Below are positions 1-9,014 of a stretch of 64,000 bases of DNA, piece after piece; the stretch's first letter is position 1, and every line of letters begins with the position of its first letter. The stretch lies in the NCBI GenBank assembly GCA_963721725.1, contig CAVRLX010000017.1, positions 1 to 64,000 of the forward strand. The letters run 5' to 3'. The DNA comes from RI-153 sp963721725 (GTDB lineage Bacteria; Chloroflexota; Anaerolineae; Caldilineales; Caldilineaceae). The translations under genes were made by a program, and so were the position numbers. Below the pieces are notes generated by a model. The model was not told the origin of the DNA. It searched no databases and saw only the letters and a list, made by a program, of their open reading frames with translations.

Positions 1-534
1 CGGTGACGCATCTTGATAGTCGTAGAAGTTGACCTCCAGACCGGTTGCGGTGTCTGTCATCTGGATCCAACTCATGCGCCCGCCATCCCCTCGGTCGGGG
101 CTAGCGACAACCGACAACCCGCTCTGTTGAGAGCCGGGAACTGTGGAGGCAAAATCCCACTGCGCCATAAAATAAGGTTGGCGTGTGCCACTCGGTGTAT
201 TGACGAAAGCATTTGTTTCTCCCGCTTCATCCGTCAACGGCTTCGAGAAAGTTTGGTCGCCAAAACTGCCACTCGTTACAGCATTCGATATGCGCAGGCT
301 TTTTGTTCCAAACGTGGTATAGCCGTAACTTGTGCTATCTACGATTTGGTGATCGAAATTACCTGTCCGGCTCCACCCGTCTTGTCCATTCGGCGAGCCG
401 ATAGTAAATGCTTCAAAATCAGTGGCTACGTTATCAGCAAGTGCCACACGAACAGCTAGACCCAGAACCAACATAAGCACTGCTAGTGATAAGATGACCC
501 AAAATCGTTGAAACTGTTTCAATTGCTTACTCAT
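1..534 (-). CDS. Exported protein, partial (C-terminus beyond the window)
   Basis: An open frame runs from an ATG at 534 to the window edge, 178 codons with no stop. A purine-rich ribosome binding site (GGGGGAAG) lies just upstream. Residues 1-34 look like a signal peptide: a Lys/Gln-rich start, a Leu/Val-rich core (ILSLAVLMLVLGLAV) and a cut after VALA. The mature part is rich in Gly, Ser, Thr and Asp, with a stretch of the type DFEAFTIGSPNGQDGW. In my judgement this resembles the jelly-roll or concanavalin-like domains of secreted bacterial proteins, but I cannot name a family. The neighbour on the same strand is the decayed dockerin gene. Confidence 0.75.
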   Translation of the reverse strand, partial: MSKQLKQFQRFWVILSLAVLMLVLGLAVRVALADNVATDFEAFTIGSPNGQDGWSRTGNFDHQIVDSTSYGYTTFGTKSLRISNAVTSGSFGDQTFSKPLTDEAGETNAFVNTPSGTRQPYFMAQWDFASTVPGSQQSGLSVVASPDRGDGGRMSWIQMTDTATGLEVNFYDYQDASP

Positions 535-736
535 AATTGTTTCTTCCCCCTGTATTGTGGAAACCGATTAAAATCACAAACTTTCTTGATGAATTTGCAA
601 CATACTGACTTAATAAATAGACCTTGAACATCTGTGTTCTAGACTTTCCCCCTTTTACTACCCATTCACATGAATATTCCACCAACAGCCGTAGCAGTAT
701 GAGTGATGTATAAAGCAGACAGTGGATACAGTACCT

Positions 737-2035
737 CTACTGCTGTTGAAGTGCCCAGCTATATACTTCGATACTCTGTCCAAAATTCCCCGAAACCAAC
801 GCCAGATCTTGAATATTCACCCTCCCATCCCCATTTATATCGCCAGTCAGAGCCGCACCAGTGCTCCCGTACTGGCCGCCAATGATAGCTACATCGAAAA
901 TGTTAATACGGTTATCGTTGTTAAGATCCCCAGCGAACAAGGAAAGGGTAGGGAAGTTAACCTGTAAGGAAAGGTCATAGCTTGCAAGGTTCACTGTCGT
1001 CTTGGGCGCAAGATAGCCCGGTGCGATTACTTCAAGGGTGTAGCCGGCTGTATCCTGGCTGGCAATCGCAGGCACACCCGAAACGGCAAAGTACCCTGTG
1101 GTGTCGGTCATAGTCTTTAGATTTGAACCAGGCCACATTAACACCTGGATGCCACTATGGTCGCTACGCCCCTGACGGGTGAGCGTGCCGGAAACGGTTG
1201 TGCAACAGCGTTCAGGAGTGCTCAATCTGTTTTGAGGATTAGGTGTTGTCCTCAACACAAAGTCCTGACTGTTGTTATCGCTGTCATAGCTATTGCCGAA
1301 GCCAGTATGAGTGGCGCTCATGTCAGCAGCGTTGAGAAGTAAAAAGATTTGCGCTCAATGCTTTCAGAACTTGCTGGGTTTATAGCAAAAGCATGGTTTC
1401 ATTCCTGGGAAAGTTGCCCCGCCGCCCAACTTTATCGACTATGTTACTGTCACCATCGATAACGAAGCATCGGGCTGTTAGTCAGAGGTCAAAAAAGACG
1501 AAGACTGAGTATCATCGGGCATCTGGTTGAAACGTGAATTTCGTCATAACCTTCATGTTCCGTTAGGCGTGATCAAAAAGTACCCAAAGGCTGGAATTGT
1601 CCCACTAAAGCTACTAGCCAGATTAGACTCGGTGATTCCAGATGTTCGCCGCCTCAGTTTCCAGTTAACCATTTCAATAGGTTGAGCAGTGGGATTATAA
1701 AGCTCCACAAATTCGTTTTTGTCTGAATTATTAGTCTTGACCTCACTGATCACCACGTGATCAGCAATGCTGTGCGTGGGGAGCAGCGCCTCTTCTTCGG
1801 CGTGAGCAGGCAAAACAGATAAGATGAACAAGCAAACGAGGACAAACAAGCGCAGAGACTGCTGAGGATGGCAAAGCAACCTCGCTAAGGTAAGTGAGGT
1901 TACACATCGATTTGCATCATTCCTCTTGAATAAGAGTGCAGGCAAAACCACGCGCAGCATCCGTGCTCGTTTCTCTCTAGAAGATTTGATTCCGTGTCTA
2001 CTTGGCGGTGGAGCGGAACCAGATCGTGGTGACAT
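737..2035 (-). pseudogene. Lamin-tail domain / regulatory-like domain / dockerin protein, broken by several frameshifts
   Basis: The upstream piece (1553-2035) has a signal-peptide core (LRLFVLVCLFILSVLPAHA) followed by the start of a lamin-tail domain (HVVISEVKTNNSDKNEFVELYNP). The downstream piece (737-1321) holds the end of that domain (GNSYDSDNNSQDFVLRTT), a carboxypeptidase-regulatory-like segment (TDTTGYFAVSGVPA) and a type I dockerin pair with two Ca-binding loops (DLNNDNRINIFD and DINGDGRVNIQD). Between them, 1322-1552 encodes recognisable fragments in different frames (for example INPASSESIERKS), so at least three indels or stops interrupt one original gene. This is more damage than the single shifts seen elsewhere, so real decay is likely. 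The true start is uncertain; ATGs at 2035 and 1960 are possible. Confidence 0.65.
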
Positions 2036-2042
2036 CTGTATG

Positions 2043-2072
2043 CCATTCAGGCTTTCGCCTGAATGGTTTTTT
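2043..2072 (+). terminator. Stem-loop with T-run (intrinsic terminator shape)
   Basis: A perfect 10-bp stem CCATTCAGGC / GCCTGAATGG with a TTTC loop is followed by six T on the plus strand. No plus-strand gene is visible upstream of it. It sits directly before the start of the decayed minus-strand dockerin gene and may insulate that gene. Confidence 0.6.
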
Positions 2073-2477
2073 CATGGAATCTTCAACAAGCAAAAAAGAG
2101 TGTACAAAGACAAAAGCTGTGTACACAACCCAAATCGAGCAAACACATTTTCACCATTGGAAAATGCAATGGACTAACAGGCAATCTAGTCAGTCTATTA
2201 ATGGATAAACTGAGGCAATCCCCCGTGAAAGGGCTATATTAGGTTTTAGGAAGGAATTCCACTACACTCAAGAGGTGTCATAATTGACTGAGTGCGGTAA
2301 TGTGGGCGGCGAAGTAGCTTAACGTAGTGGAGTTAAATTTTAGGGAAAAAGTACTATTTGAATGCTTCTCATCTCGCTGTATTATATAAGTTTCAAATTC
2401 CAACATGACAATAACCTAAATCTTTTCGGTTGTCAATTACAGCTTTCCTTACAAATCAACAAGAATACTTTATACCT
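2073..2477. other. Gene-free stretch
   Basis: I see no convincing coding frame in these roughly 400 bases. The stretch is AT-richer than its surroundings. It contains weak inverted repeats (CCACTAC near 2261 against GTAGTGG near 2326, and CACTCA against TGAGTG inside them), but I cannot assign a function. Confidence 0.5.
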
Positions 2478-3152
2478 TTATACAGGCCCTCCATCATTCT
2501 CCGTCAGTGTCAGTACCGCAGCCAAGGCACTCGCATCGGCATCAGGAAGATGGGGAAGTTCGCGCAGCGTGGTGAGGCCAAAGTGCTGCATGAAGAGATC
2601 CGTAACGCCATAGAGAATCGGTCGGCCCACGACTTCTAGGCGTCCTACGTCATCGATAAGTCCCTGGTGTTGCAACTTGCGCAATATCCCCGAACAATCC
2701 ACCCCACGCACAGCTTCGATTTGCGACCGGGTGACGGGTTGCTGATAGGCGATGACGGCAAGCGCTTCCAGGGCAGGAGCGGTTAGGCGTGTGGTCAGAT
2801 CCAGGTTGAGGAAAGTTTCTATGGCCTGTGCCGCCGCCGGATTGGTCACCAATTGAACACGACCACTGCGCCGCTGCAAGCGCACTCCACGGTTTTCCCG
2901 CTCATATCGCTCACCCAGCACCACCAGTCCGGCGTCTACTTCAGAGATAGTACGAGTCAATGCCTGGGCTAATTTCGCTGGTTCAACGGCTTCCTCAGCC
3001 ACAAAGAGCAAGCTCTCCAGTAGCGAAACCAGCGGCGTCAAGGCAGGATCATCAAGGGCGCGGTCCTCATCAGCCGCAGTCAGTTGATGAGGATCATGGG
3101 TCGAAATTGGCTCAGGCAGAGGGTATGGCTCTACGATTTCCTGATTCTGCAT
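2478..3152 (-). CDS. scpB: Segregation and condensation protein B
   Basis: ScpB is the winged-helix kleisin partner that, with ScpA, bridges SMC dimers for chromosome condensation and segregation. The 224-residue product has the family pattern: an N-terminal helix-turn-helix (PLVSLLESLLFVAEEAVEPAKLA), the central RLQRRSGRVQLVT strand pair, and the strongly conserved second winged helix with EALAVIAYQQPVTRSQIEAVRGV followed by GRPILYGVT. The roughly 35-residue Pro/Asp-rich N-terminal extension is poorly conserved, so the start may be slightly further in. It is the last gene of the minus-strand run tilS - small gene - rlmI-like - scpB, 102 bases after the methyltransferase. scpA is not in the window. 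Confidence 0.92.
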   Translation of the reverse strand: MQNQEIVEPYPLPEPISTHDPHQLTAADEDRALDDPALTPLVSLLESLLFVAEEAVEPAKLAQALTRTISEVDAGLVVLGERYERENRGVRLQRRSGRVQLVTNPAAAQAIETFLNLDLTTRLTAPALEALAVIAYQQPVTRSQIEAVRGVDCSGILRKLQHQGLIDDVGRLEVVGRPILYGVTDLFMQHFGLTTLRELPHLPDADASALAAVLTLTENDGGPV

Positions 3153-3254
3153 CCATGTTCCTTAACGTTTCATGCGGGAGTTCTCTACACAAACTACACG
3201 GGAGAGACAGCGCAATCCTGTACAATCCGCGCTGTAGCCAGCATTCAGCTTTGC

Positions 3255-4451
3255 TCAATCAACGTGACAGAGCAGACCTTTGAGGTAGGCCCCTTCAGGA
3301 AAGGTAATGGCAACGGGATGATCCGGGGATTGGCGCAGCCATTCAAGAATTTGCACCGAACGACCGGCATCCACGGCTGCGCCAAAAACCACCTTTTGAA
3401 AGAGATCCGCCTCGACCAGCCCACTACAACTAAAGGTTGCCAACACACCGCCGGGACGCAACAGCCGCAACGCCAGCAGGTTAATGTCCTTATAGCCACG
3501 CAACGCCCCATCGACTTGACGCTTGTTGTTGGCAAACTTGGGCGGATCGAGGACGATCACATCGAAACGCTCTTCCTCAAATTCCCACCAATCGCGCAGC
3601 ACTTCAAAGACATCGCCAGCGATGCTCTGGTGGGCATCGGGGTCGAAGCCGTTGAGCCGCATATTTTCTTCGCCCAACGAGAGCGCTTCAATGCTGCTGT
3701 CCAGATTAACCACTTCGCTTGCACCGGCGGTCAGGGCATGAACGGCAAATGCGCCTGTATACGAAAAAGCATTAAGTACACGCTTTCCCGCGCAATAGGT
3801 TGCCACCCGCGCCCGATTGACACGCTGATCCAAATAAAAGCCTGTCTTTTGCCCCTCTTCCAGATCAACGAGAAAACGCAGTCCCCCCTCGCGTATAATC
3901 ACCGGATCCCCAGGCGCGTCCCCCACCAGCACGGCGGTGACCTCCCCCAGCCCTTCTTCACGGCGCACAGAGAGATCGCTGCGTTCGATAATGGCGCGGC
4001 AACCTGTAATCGCGTGTAAAATCTGGGCGATTTCCCCTTTGCGCTGGTCAATGCCCAGCGTGCCAGCCTGCAACACCAGATAGTCGCCAAACCGATCCAC
4101 CACCAATCCCGGTAACCCATCATTCTCGGCGTTGACCAGCCGATAAGCATCTGTGTCTGCGCCGATGAGTCCCTGACGGCGCTGGACCGCACGCTGGAGA
4201 CGGTGCTGCCAAAAGTCCTGATCAATGCTTTCGGCGCGATCCCAGGTGAGCAAACGCACTTGTATCTGGCTCTGCCGGTTAAGATAGCCGCGCGCCAACC
4301 AGTGACCGTCATGGCTAATCACGTCCACCACATCGCCATCGGCAGCTTGGGCGGGGATGTGACGAATCGCCCCGCTGAAAATCCAGGGATGACCTTGGCG
4401 CACAGGTTTTTCGCGCCCAGGGTTTAACTGCACAGCATCAAGGTTGGTCAT
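3255..4451 (-). CDS. RlmI-like class I SAM-dependent rRNA methyltransferase (PUA domain plus methyltransferase)
   Basis: The 398-residue product matches the RlmI/YccW family, which makes 5-methylcytosine in 23S rRNA. An N-terminal PUA-like domain (residues about 5-85, with REKPVRQGHPWIFSGAI) precedes a central EEHP-like segment (RLVNAENDGLPGLVVDRFGD) and a Rossmann methyltransferase domain with motif I VLNAFSYTGAFAVHA, motif IV LDPPKFA and the FSCSG cysteine motif. I chose ATG 4451; the frame is open further upstream, but that part is antisense-like and overlaps the next gene. The start overlaps the end of the preceding small gene by 14 bases, which suggests translational coupling. The exact rRNA target cannot be read from sequence. 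Confidence 0.88.
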   Translation of the reverse strand: MTNLDAVQLNPGREKPVRQGHPWIFSGAIRHIPAQAADGDVVDVISHDGHWLARGYLNRQSQIQVRLLTWDRAESIDQDFWQHRLQRAVQRRQGLIGADTDAYRLVNAENDGLPGLVVDRFGDYLVLQAGTLGIDQRKGEIAQILHAITGCRAIIERSDLSVRREEGLGEVTAVLVGDAPGDPVIIREGGLRFLVDLEEGQKTGFYLDQRVNRARVATYCAGKRVLNAFSYTGAFAVHALTAGASEVVNLDSSIEALSLGEENMRLNGFDPDAHQSIAGDVFEVLRDWWEFEEERFDVIVLDPPKFANNKRQVDGALRGYKDINLLALRLLRPGGVLATFSCSGLVEADLFQKVVFGAAVDAGRSVQILEWLRQSPDHPVAITFPEGAYLKGLLCHVD

Positions 4452-4698
4452 TGCGTCTCTCTTTACGGCTCTTAAACTGAAAGGTTGTCTGCCCGGCCTG
4501 GTTGATTTCCCAGCCATGTTCGTCAAGGTGGACGGTACGTGTGGGCAGTTCAAGGCTACGCGCCGTCCGCTGATAGCGAAAAGCGACGTCACCGGCGGGC
4601 GTGCCAAAGGTTCCCGTGGCAATCTCATCCTCGCGCTGGGTATAGCGCAACGTCCAATGCTGAAAGGTGGCCCAACGCACCAGTGGTTTCAAACTCAT
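4438..4698 (-). CDS. Small hypothetical protein between tilS and the methyltransferase
   Basis: This is an 86-residue product starting at ATG 4698, which overlaps the tilS stop as ATGA and has GAGAGG just upstream. It overlaps the methyltransferase start by 14 bases. The sequence is rich in aromatic and charged residues (WATFQHWTLRYTQREDEIATG), ends in a basic tail (KSRKERRNDQP), and has no signal peptide or membrane segment. I recognise no family. The double overlap is the main evidence that it is real and co-translated with its neighbours. Confidence 0.6.
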   Translation of the reverse strand: MSLKPLVRWATFQHWTLRYTQREDEIATGTFGTPAGDVAFRYQRTARSLELPTRTVHLDEHGWEINQAGQTTFQFKSRKERRNDQP

Positions 4699-6188
4699 TT
4701 TTGCCTCTCGTCGCGCGCCCATGATAGAAAGAGAACCTCTTGGGTCTGGGCGGTGATGCGGGCAAGGTGCGCTATTTGCACGCCACAAACCCACAACACG
4801 TTGCCACAGCCATCGGTGATCAGCGGCCAACTCCGGCGCAATGCCGGATGAATTTTGCGGTCAGTAAAAAAATCGCCCAGACTCTTATGCTGCCCGTTCA
4901 TGCCCAAGGGTGCAAATTGCTGACCTGCTTGTGGTCTATTCAGGCAGAGTGCATCAACGGCCTCGGCGTCCAAATAGGCCGTCCAGGGATTAGGATTGGC
5001 GCGCCAGTCTGCGGGCAGATCTACCGCAGCCAGGCGTTCTATGCGCAGTTGCCAGTGGCCCACGGTCCACACGCCCGACGGCGGCAGCGGGATCGGATCA
5101 TCGGTGGTTTGCAGCCAGGGATGATCGGGCAGAAAGGGCATCTCATCCTGACGGTGCAGGCTGAAATGCTGAAGGGTCATGCTCCATACGATGGCCGCGG
5201 CCAGGGGCGCAGGGCCAGCGTTGGCGGTTTCGGACAAGAGCGCAGCGCGTAGGGATTCCACCAAGTCAAAGGTGAGCGCTTCGGCGGGCTGGTCCAACTG
5301 TCTCCAAGCCAGCCGGATCACGCCACGCTGGGTGGCTGTATCATGATCGGCCACCCTTGCTCTTTGCAAAACCACCCGCTGTGGCGTGGGCGGCGCAACC
5401 AGCACCGCATTCAGCGCGGCTTGGTTAAGACGCTCGGCACGCTCCGCCTCGGCAGCGAGGAGTGTGGCTGTGCGGATGAGGGAGCGCGCTACCTGGGGTT
5501 GACGCTGGCGCAACTGGGGCAAAATCGCGTGGCGCAGCCAGTTGCGTGTAAAGCCAGGATCGGCATTCGTGGGGTCCTCACGCCACGCGATAGCATAGTC
5601 GTTGAGATAACGGAGGATCTGTGTACGCCCAATGCCCAACAACGGACGCACCAATGTTACAGAGGCGGCGCGATCCTCATCAAGCGGGAGTTGCCCCTGT
5701 GGGCGCATTCCGCGCAACCCATCCAGCCCGCTTCCGCGCAGCAAGTGCATGAGCAGCGTCTCTGCCTGATCATCGGCGGTGTGGGCGACGGCGATCTGGG
5801 GTGCGCCCACGGCCATTGCTACCTCGAGCAGGAAGGTATAGCGCGCCAGGCGCGCCGCGGCTTCGAGATTCTGCTGGCTTGTGTGTAGCGCCTGGGCAGG
5901 CAACCGCCGCACATGACAAGGAATCTGCCAATCCATGGCTATGCTTCGCACAAAATCGGCATCGTCGGCAGAATCATCACGCAGGGCATGGTCCAGGTGG
6001 GCAACGTGCAGCGTCAGCTGCCAGCGCTCTGCATGGGCAAGGAGCAAATGGAGCAGGCAAACGCTGTCCGCGCCACCACTGACCCCCACCACCAGCGGCG
6101 CGCCCGGCTGAAAAAGCGCTGCCGATTGGGCAAAAGCCAGAGAGAGAGGGATAGGGGGGAACGGCGTCGGGTGTGTCGGTGTGTTCAT
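4695..6188 (-). CDS. tilS: tRNA(Ile)-lysidine synthetase
   Basis: TilS uses ATP to attach lysine to C34 of the CAU-anticodon tRNA(Ile), so that it reads AUA instead of AUG. The 497-residue product has the PP-loop ATPase motif SGGADS at residues 37-42, the HLDHALR motif after it, the AHTADDQAET segment and a long C-terminal part with the family's substrate-binding domains (QQFAPLGMNGQHKSLGDFFTDRKI). The frame is open to 6623, but homology begins after ATG 6188, which I take as the start. It is the first gene of the minus-strand run and is divergent from mreB, with a shared 223-base control region. Its stop overlaps the start of the next gene (ATGA). Confidence 0.93.
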   Translation of the reverse strand: MNTPTHPTPFPPIPLSLAFAQSAALFQPGAPLVVGVSGGADSVCLLHLLLAHAERWQLTLHVAHLDHALRDDSADDADFVRSIAMDWQIPCHVRRLPAQALHTSQQNLEAAARLARYTFLLEVAMAVGAPQIAVAHTADDQAETLLMHLLRGSGLDGLRGMRPQGQLPLDEDRAASVTLVRPLLGIGRTQILRYLNDYAIAWREDPTNADPGFTRNWLRHAILPQLRQRQPQVARSLIRTATLLAAEAERAERLNQAALNAVLVAPPTPQRVVLQRARVADHDTATQRGVIRLAWRQLDQPAEALTFDLVESLRAALLSETANAGPAPLAAAIVWSMTLQHFSLHRQDEMPFLPDHPWLQTTDDPIPLPPSGVWTVGHWQLRIERLAAVDLPADWRANPNPWTAYLDAEAVDALCLNRPQAGQQFAPLGMNGQHKSLGDFFTDRKIHPALRRSWPLITDGCGNVLWVCGVQIAHLARITAQTQEVLFLSWARDERQK

Positions 6189-6224
6189 CACACAAAAGTA
6201 TATCATAAGCGCACAGGGGTGCTT

Positions 6225-6253
6225 TTTTGCGTCCATCTGGCGTATGGTATACT
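6225..6253 (+). promoter_or_regulatory. Predicted sigma70-type promoter for mreB
   Basis: An extended -10 element TGG-TATACT (6245-6253) has TTTTGC 17 bases upstream (6225-6230). It points towards mreB, about 160 bases ahead. The -35 match is weak, so the call rests mainly on the extended -10. Confidence 0.45.
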
Positions 6254-6263
6254 GTGCTGTACG

Positions 6264-6290
6264 ATGCAGCGGGTGCCGCTGCATTTTATT
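6264..6290 (+). promoter_or_regulatory. Leader hairpin with T-rich tail upstream of mreB (possible attenuator)
   Basis: A perfect 9-bp stem ATGCAGCGG (6264-6272) / CCGCTGCAT (6276-6284) with a 3-base loop is followed by TTTATTT. It lies just downstream of the predicted promoter and about 120 bases before mreB, so on a transcript from that promoter it would form an early terminator-like structure. Confidence 0.45.
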
Positions 6291-6411
6291 TACCGACCGA
6301 CAACGAAACGTATGTCTTCGATACTGAGGGTAAAGGCAGATGTGTAGAGGCAACATTCGTCCCCCAGCGCCGGTTGATATTGCGCCATGATCTGGCTCTA
6401 CAGAAGGGAGA

Positions 6412-7491
6412 ATGCCAGGCGTGGCAAATCCATTAGATTGGCTACTAGGGCTCTTCTCGCTGGATATTGGCATTGACTTGGGGACGGCCAATACGCTTGT
6501 CCATGTCAAAGGCCGCGGCATCGTGATTGACGAGCCGTCGGTGGTTGCCATTGATAAATCCTCAAAGAGACGCATCTCCGTCAAGGCAATTGGGCGCGAG
6601 GCGAAAGAAATGGTAGGGCGCACTCCGGCTCATATTGTGGCGGTGCGCCCGCTGCAAGATGGGGTGATCTCCGATTTTGAGGTCACCGAGCGCATGATTC
6701 ATCACTTTATCGGCAAAGTACACGGCAACCGGGCCTTTGGCACAGCCCGTCCGCGTGTGGTCATCGGCATCCCGTCCGGCGTCACAGAGGTGGAAAAGCG
6801 AGCGGTGCGCGATGCGGCGATTAGCGCAGGGGCACGCGAGGCTGGGCTGGTGGAAGAGCCAATGGCGGCGGCGATTGGGGCGGGGCTTCCGGTGACGGAA
6901 TCCATCGGCTCGATGATCGTTGACATTGGCGGTGGCACCACCGAGGTGGCCGTCATTTCACTGGGCGGCATTGTGGTCTCGCGCTCGATTCGTGTGGCGG
7001 GCGACGAAATGAACGAAGACATTATGAACTATACGCGCCAGAAGTATAACCTGCTGATTGGCGAACGTATGGCTGAACGCTCGAAGATTGAAATTGGCTC
7101 AGCCTATCCGCTGGAGCAAGAACGCACCATGATCATACGTGGGCGCAACCTGATCACCGGGTTGCCAGAAGCCATTGAAGTTAGCTCCGTGGAGATCCGC
7201 GAGGCGCTGTCTGGCTCGGTGGATGTGATTGTGGATGCAGTGAAAGATACGCTGGACGAGACGCCGCCCGAGTTGGTGGCCGATCTGATGGAGCATGGGA
7301 TTGTGCTGGCTGGTGGCGGGGCGCTCCTTCAGGGGCTGGCCCAACGCTTGCAAGATGAAACGCGGATGCATGTCTATGTGGCCGACAATCCATTGACCTC
7401 GGTGGTGATGGGCACGGGTATGATCCTGGAGAAGCCCGAATATTACCGTGAAACGCTCACGACGATGCAGCGCAAAAGTACGATTCGATAA
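6412..7491 (+). CDS. mreB: Rod shape-determining protein MreB (actin-like)
   Basis: MreB forms membrane-bound filaments that guide lateral wall synthesis. The 359-residue product has the actin-fold signatures: phosphate-1 DIGIDLGTANTLVHVKGRG near the N-terminus, DFEVTERMIHHF, RPRVVIGIPSGVTEVEKRAV, the phosphate-2 loop IVDIGGGTTEVAVISLGG and the adenosine motif GIVLAGGGALLQGL. ATG 6412 has AAGGGAG only 1-2 bases before it; an in-frame GTG at 6421 has better spacing from the same site and may be the true start. The hydrophobic N-terminus (WLLGLFS) fits the membrane-binding helix of Gram-negative-type MreB. It is the first gene of the seven-gene shape and division cluster. Confidence 0.96.
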   Translation: MPGVANPLDWLLGLFSLDIGIDLGTANTLVHVKGRGIVIDEPSVVAIDKSSKRRISVKAIGREAKEMVGRTPAHIVAVRPLQDGVISDFEVTERMIHHFIGKVHGNRAFGTARPRVVIGIPSGVTEVEKRAVRDAAISAGAREAGLVEEPMAAAIGAGLPVTESIGSMIVDIGGGTTEVAVISLGGIVVSRSIRVAGDEMNEDIMNYTRQKYNLLIGERMAERSKIEIGSAYPLEQERTMIIRGRNLITGLPEAIEVSSVEIREALSGSVDVIVDAVKDTLDETPPELVADLMEHGIVLAGGGALLQGLAQRLQDETRMHVYVADNPLTSVVMGTGMILEKPEYYRETLTTMQRKSTIR

Positions 7492-7551
7492 GCATTGTGT
7501 CCCGGCACGCGGAAGCGGTCCGTGGCCCGGAGACCGTTCCCTTGAAATTCT

Positions 7552-8505
7552 ATGCGAGATAGCCAACGACGAGCCTGGTCCAGTGCCGATATGTTAATCC
7601 GGCTGATCATTCTCACCCTGACTGCCTTTTTGCTCATGGCCCTGCAACAGACGGGCCGGTTGAATGGCATTGAAGGGGTAGTTTCGGCGGTAATGACGCC
7701 GGGACAGTTAACCTTGACCAGTCTGACCGACCGTGTGGCCGAAACATTCAGCACAATCAGCCAATTTCGCACGCTGCAACAGCGTGTGGCCGAATTGGAA
7801 CGCATTAGCGATAGCGTGTTGGTGGAAAATCTGCGCCTGCAAGAGGTGGAGCGCGAAAACCAACGGCTGCGCGAACTATTGGAATTTGCCGAAACGCGCC
7901 CTGGGGTGCAATTCCGCGGCGGGCAAATTCTGGCCCGCCCGATTGGCTATGATAGCAACAACTTCCTCAGCTTTATCATGTTGGATCTGGGCCGTCGCCA
8001 CGGGATCACCGTGGGGATGCCGGTTGTCACCGATCAAGGGCTAATCGGGCGCATCAGCGAGATCCACGAAGCGACATCCAAAGTTCTCCTCATCACCGAT
8101 CCGTCCAGCACAGTCAACGCTATCCTCCAGAGTAGCCGCTTAACTGGCGTCATCACAGGTCGCCCAGGGAGCGATCCCGTTATGGGCTTCATTTCGCAGA
8201 ACGGTGACCTGGCTGTGGGCGAAATTGTGCTCACATCGGGCATGGGGGGCAATTTCCCCAAGGGCATCCCCATCGGGCAGGTGACCGAGATCCGGCAGCG
8301 CGATTTTGAAACCTTCCAAGAAGCCGTGATCCGTCCCACTGTGGACTTTGCCCGCTTGGAGATGGTGATGGTGATCACCAACTTTGATCCGCTGGAGATG
8401 GTGCCAGAGTTGGACACGCCGCCAGTGGATGTACAGCCCCAAACTACGGAGACAGCAGCCCCAGAGGCCACCTCTGAGGCGACCTCTTCTCCCGCAACCC
8501 CATGA
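7552..8505 (+). CDS. mreC: Rod shape-determining protein MreC
   Basis: MreC links MreB and MreD to PBP2 on the outer side of the membrane. The 317-residue product has one N-terminal membrane segment (residues about 14-33, LIRLIILTLTAFLLMAL), a coiled coil (about 60-105, with LQQRVAELERISDSVLVENL) and the two beta-barrel domains of the family (AGQILARPIGYDSNNF-like start, VGMPVVTDQGLIGRI, VILTSG-like GEIVLTSGMGGNFPKGIPIGQV). The last 40 residues are a Pro/Thr/Glu-rich tail. It lies 60 bases after mreB, and its TGA overlaps the mreD start (ATGA). Confidence 0.94.
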   Translation: MRDSQRRAWSSADMLIRLIILTLTAFLLMALQQTGRLNGIEGVVSAVMTPGQLTLTSLTDRVAETFSTISQFRTLQQRVAELERISDSVLVENLRLQEVERENQRLRELLEFAETRPGVQFRGGQILARPIGYDSNNFLSFIMLDLGRRHGITVGMPVVTDQGLIGRISEIHEATSKVLLITDPSSTVNAILQSSRLTGVITGRPGSDPVMGFISQNGDLAVGEIVLTSGMGGNFPKGIPIGQVTEIRQRDFETFQEAVIRPTVDFARLEMVMVITNFDPLEMVPELDTPPVDVQPQTTETAAPEATSEATSSPATP

Positions 8506-9011
8506 ACGAACGTGTCAGTTATCTTTTTATGATCCCCTTTTTGGGGCTGCTTGCCATTGTACAGACCGTGGTAGGTCCCCGGCTTGCTATCTTTCATGTG
8601 CGCCCCGATCTAGTTTTGCTGGCGGTGATCGCGTGGTCACTTTTCCAGGGCAACCGTTCGGGGATCGTGTGGGGGTTTGTGGGAGGCCTCTGGATGGATC
8701 TGCTCAGTGGCGGGCCGATGGGTGGATCGAGCCTGGCGTTGATGGTGGCGGCGCTGATTACGGGCGTGGGGCATAATCGCTTTTTTCGCAGCAACCCGCT
8801 GGTCCCGGTGACGGCGGCTGTGCTGGGCACGGCGGGCTATTCTTTTGCCTATTTAGCCATTTTGACGTTGGTGGGCCATCGCTTTTCGTTTGTCGAGACC
8901 AGCGTAGCCCTGATCCCACCGGCGCTGCTCTACAATAGTCTGATCATGGTTTTGCTGACGCCGTGGCTGCGACGCTGGCGCAATCAGCATGAAGTCGAAA
9001 CATTGGAGTAA
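8502..9011 (+). CDS. mreD: Rod shape-determining protein MreD
   Basis: This is a 169-residue, mostly hydrophobic protein with about five membrane segments, between mreC and mrdA. It has the family's early motif of a charged residue among helices (VRPDLVLLAVIAWSLFQGNRSGIVWGF) and a second cluster LWMDLLSGGPMGGSSLALM. MreD is the integral membrane partner of MreC in the elongasome. The start overlaps the mreC stop as ATGA, so the two are probably translated together, and mrdA starts three bases after its stop. Confidence 0.9.
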   Translation: MNERVSYLFMIPFLGLLAIVQTVVGPRLAIFHVRPDLVLLAVIAWSLFQGNRSGIVWGFVGGLWMDLLSGGPMGGSSLALMVAALITGVGHNRFFRSNPLVPVTAAVLGTAGYSFAYLAILTLVGHRFSFVETSVALIPPALLYNSLIMVLLTPWLRRWRNQHEVETLE

Positions 9012-9014
9012 CCG

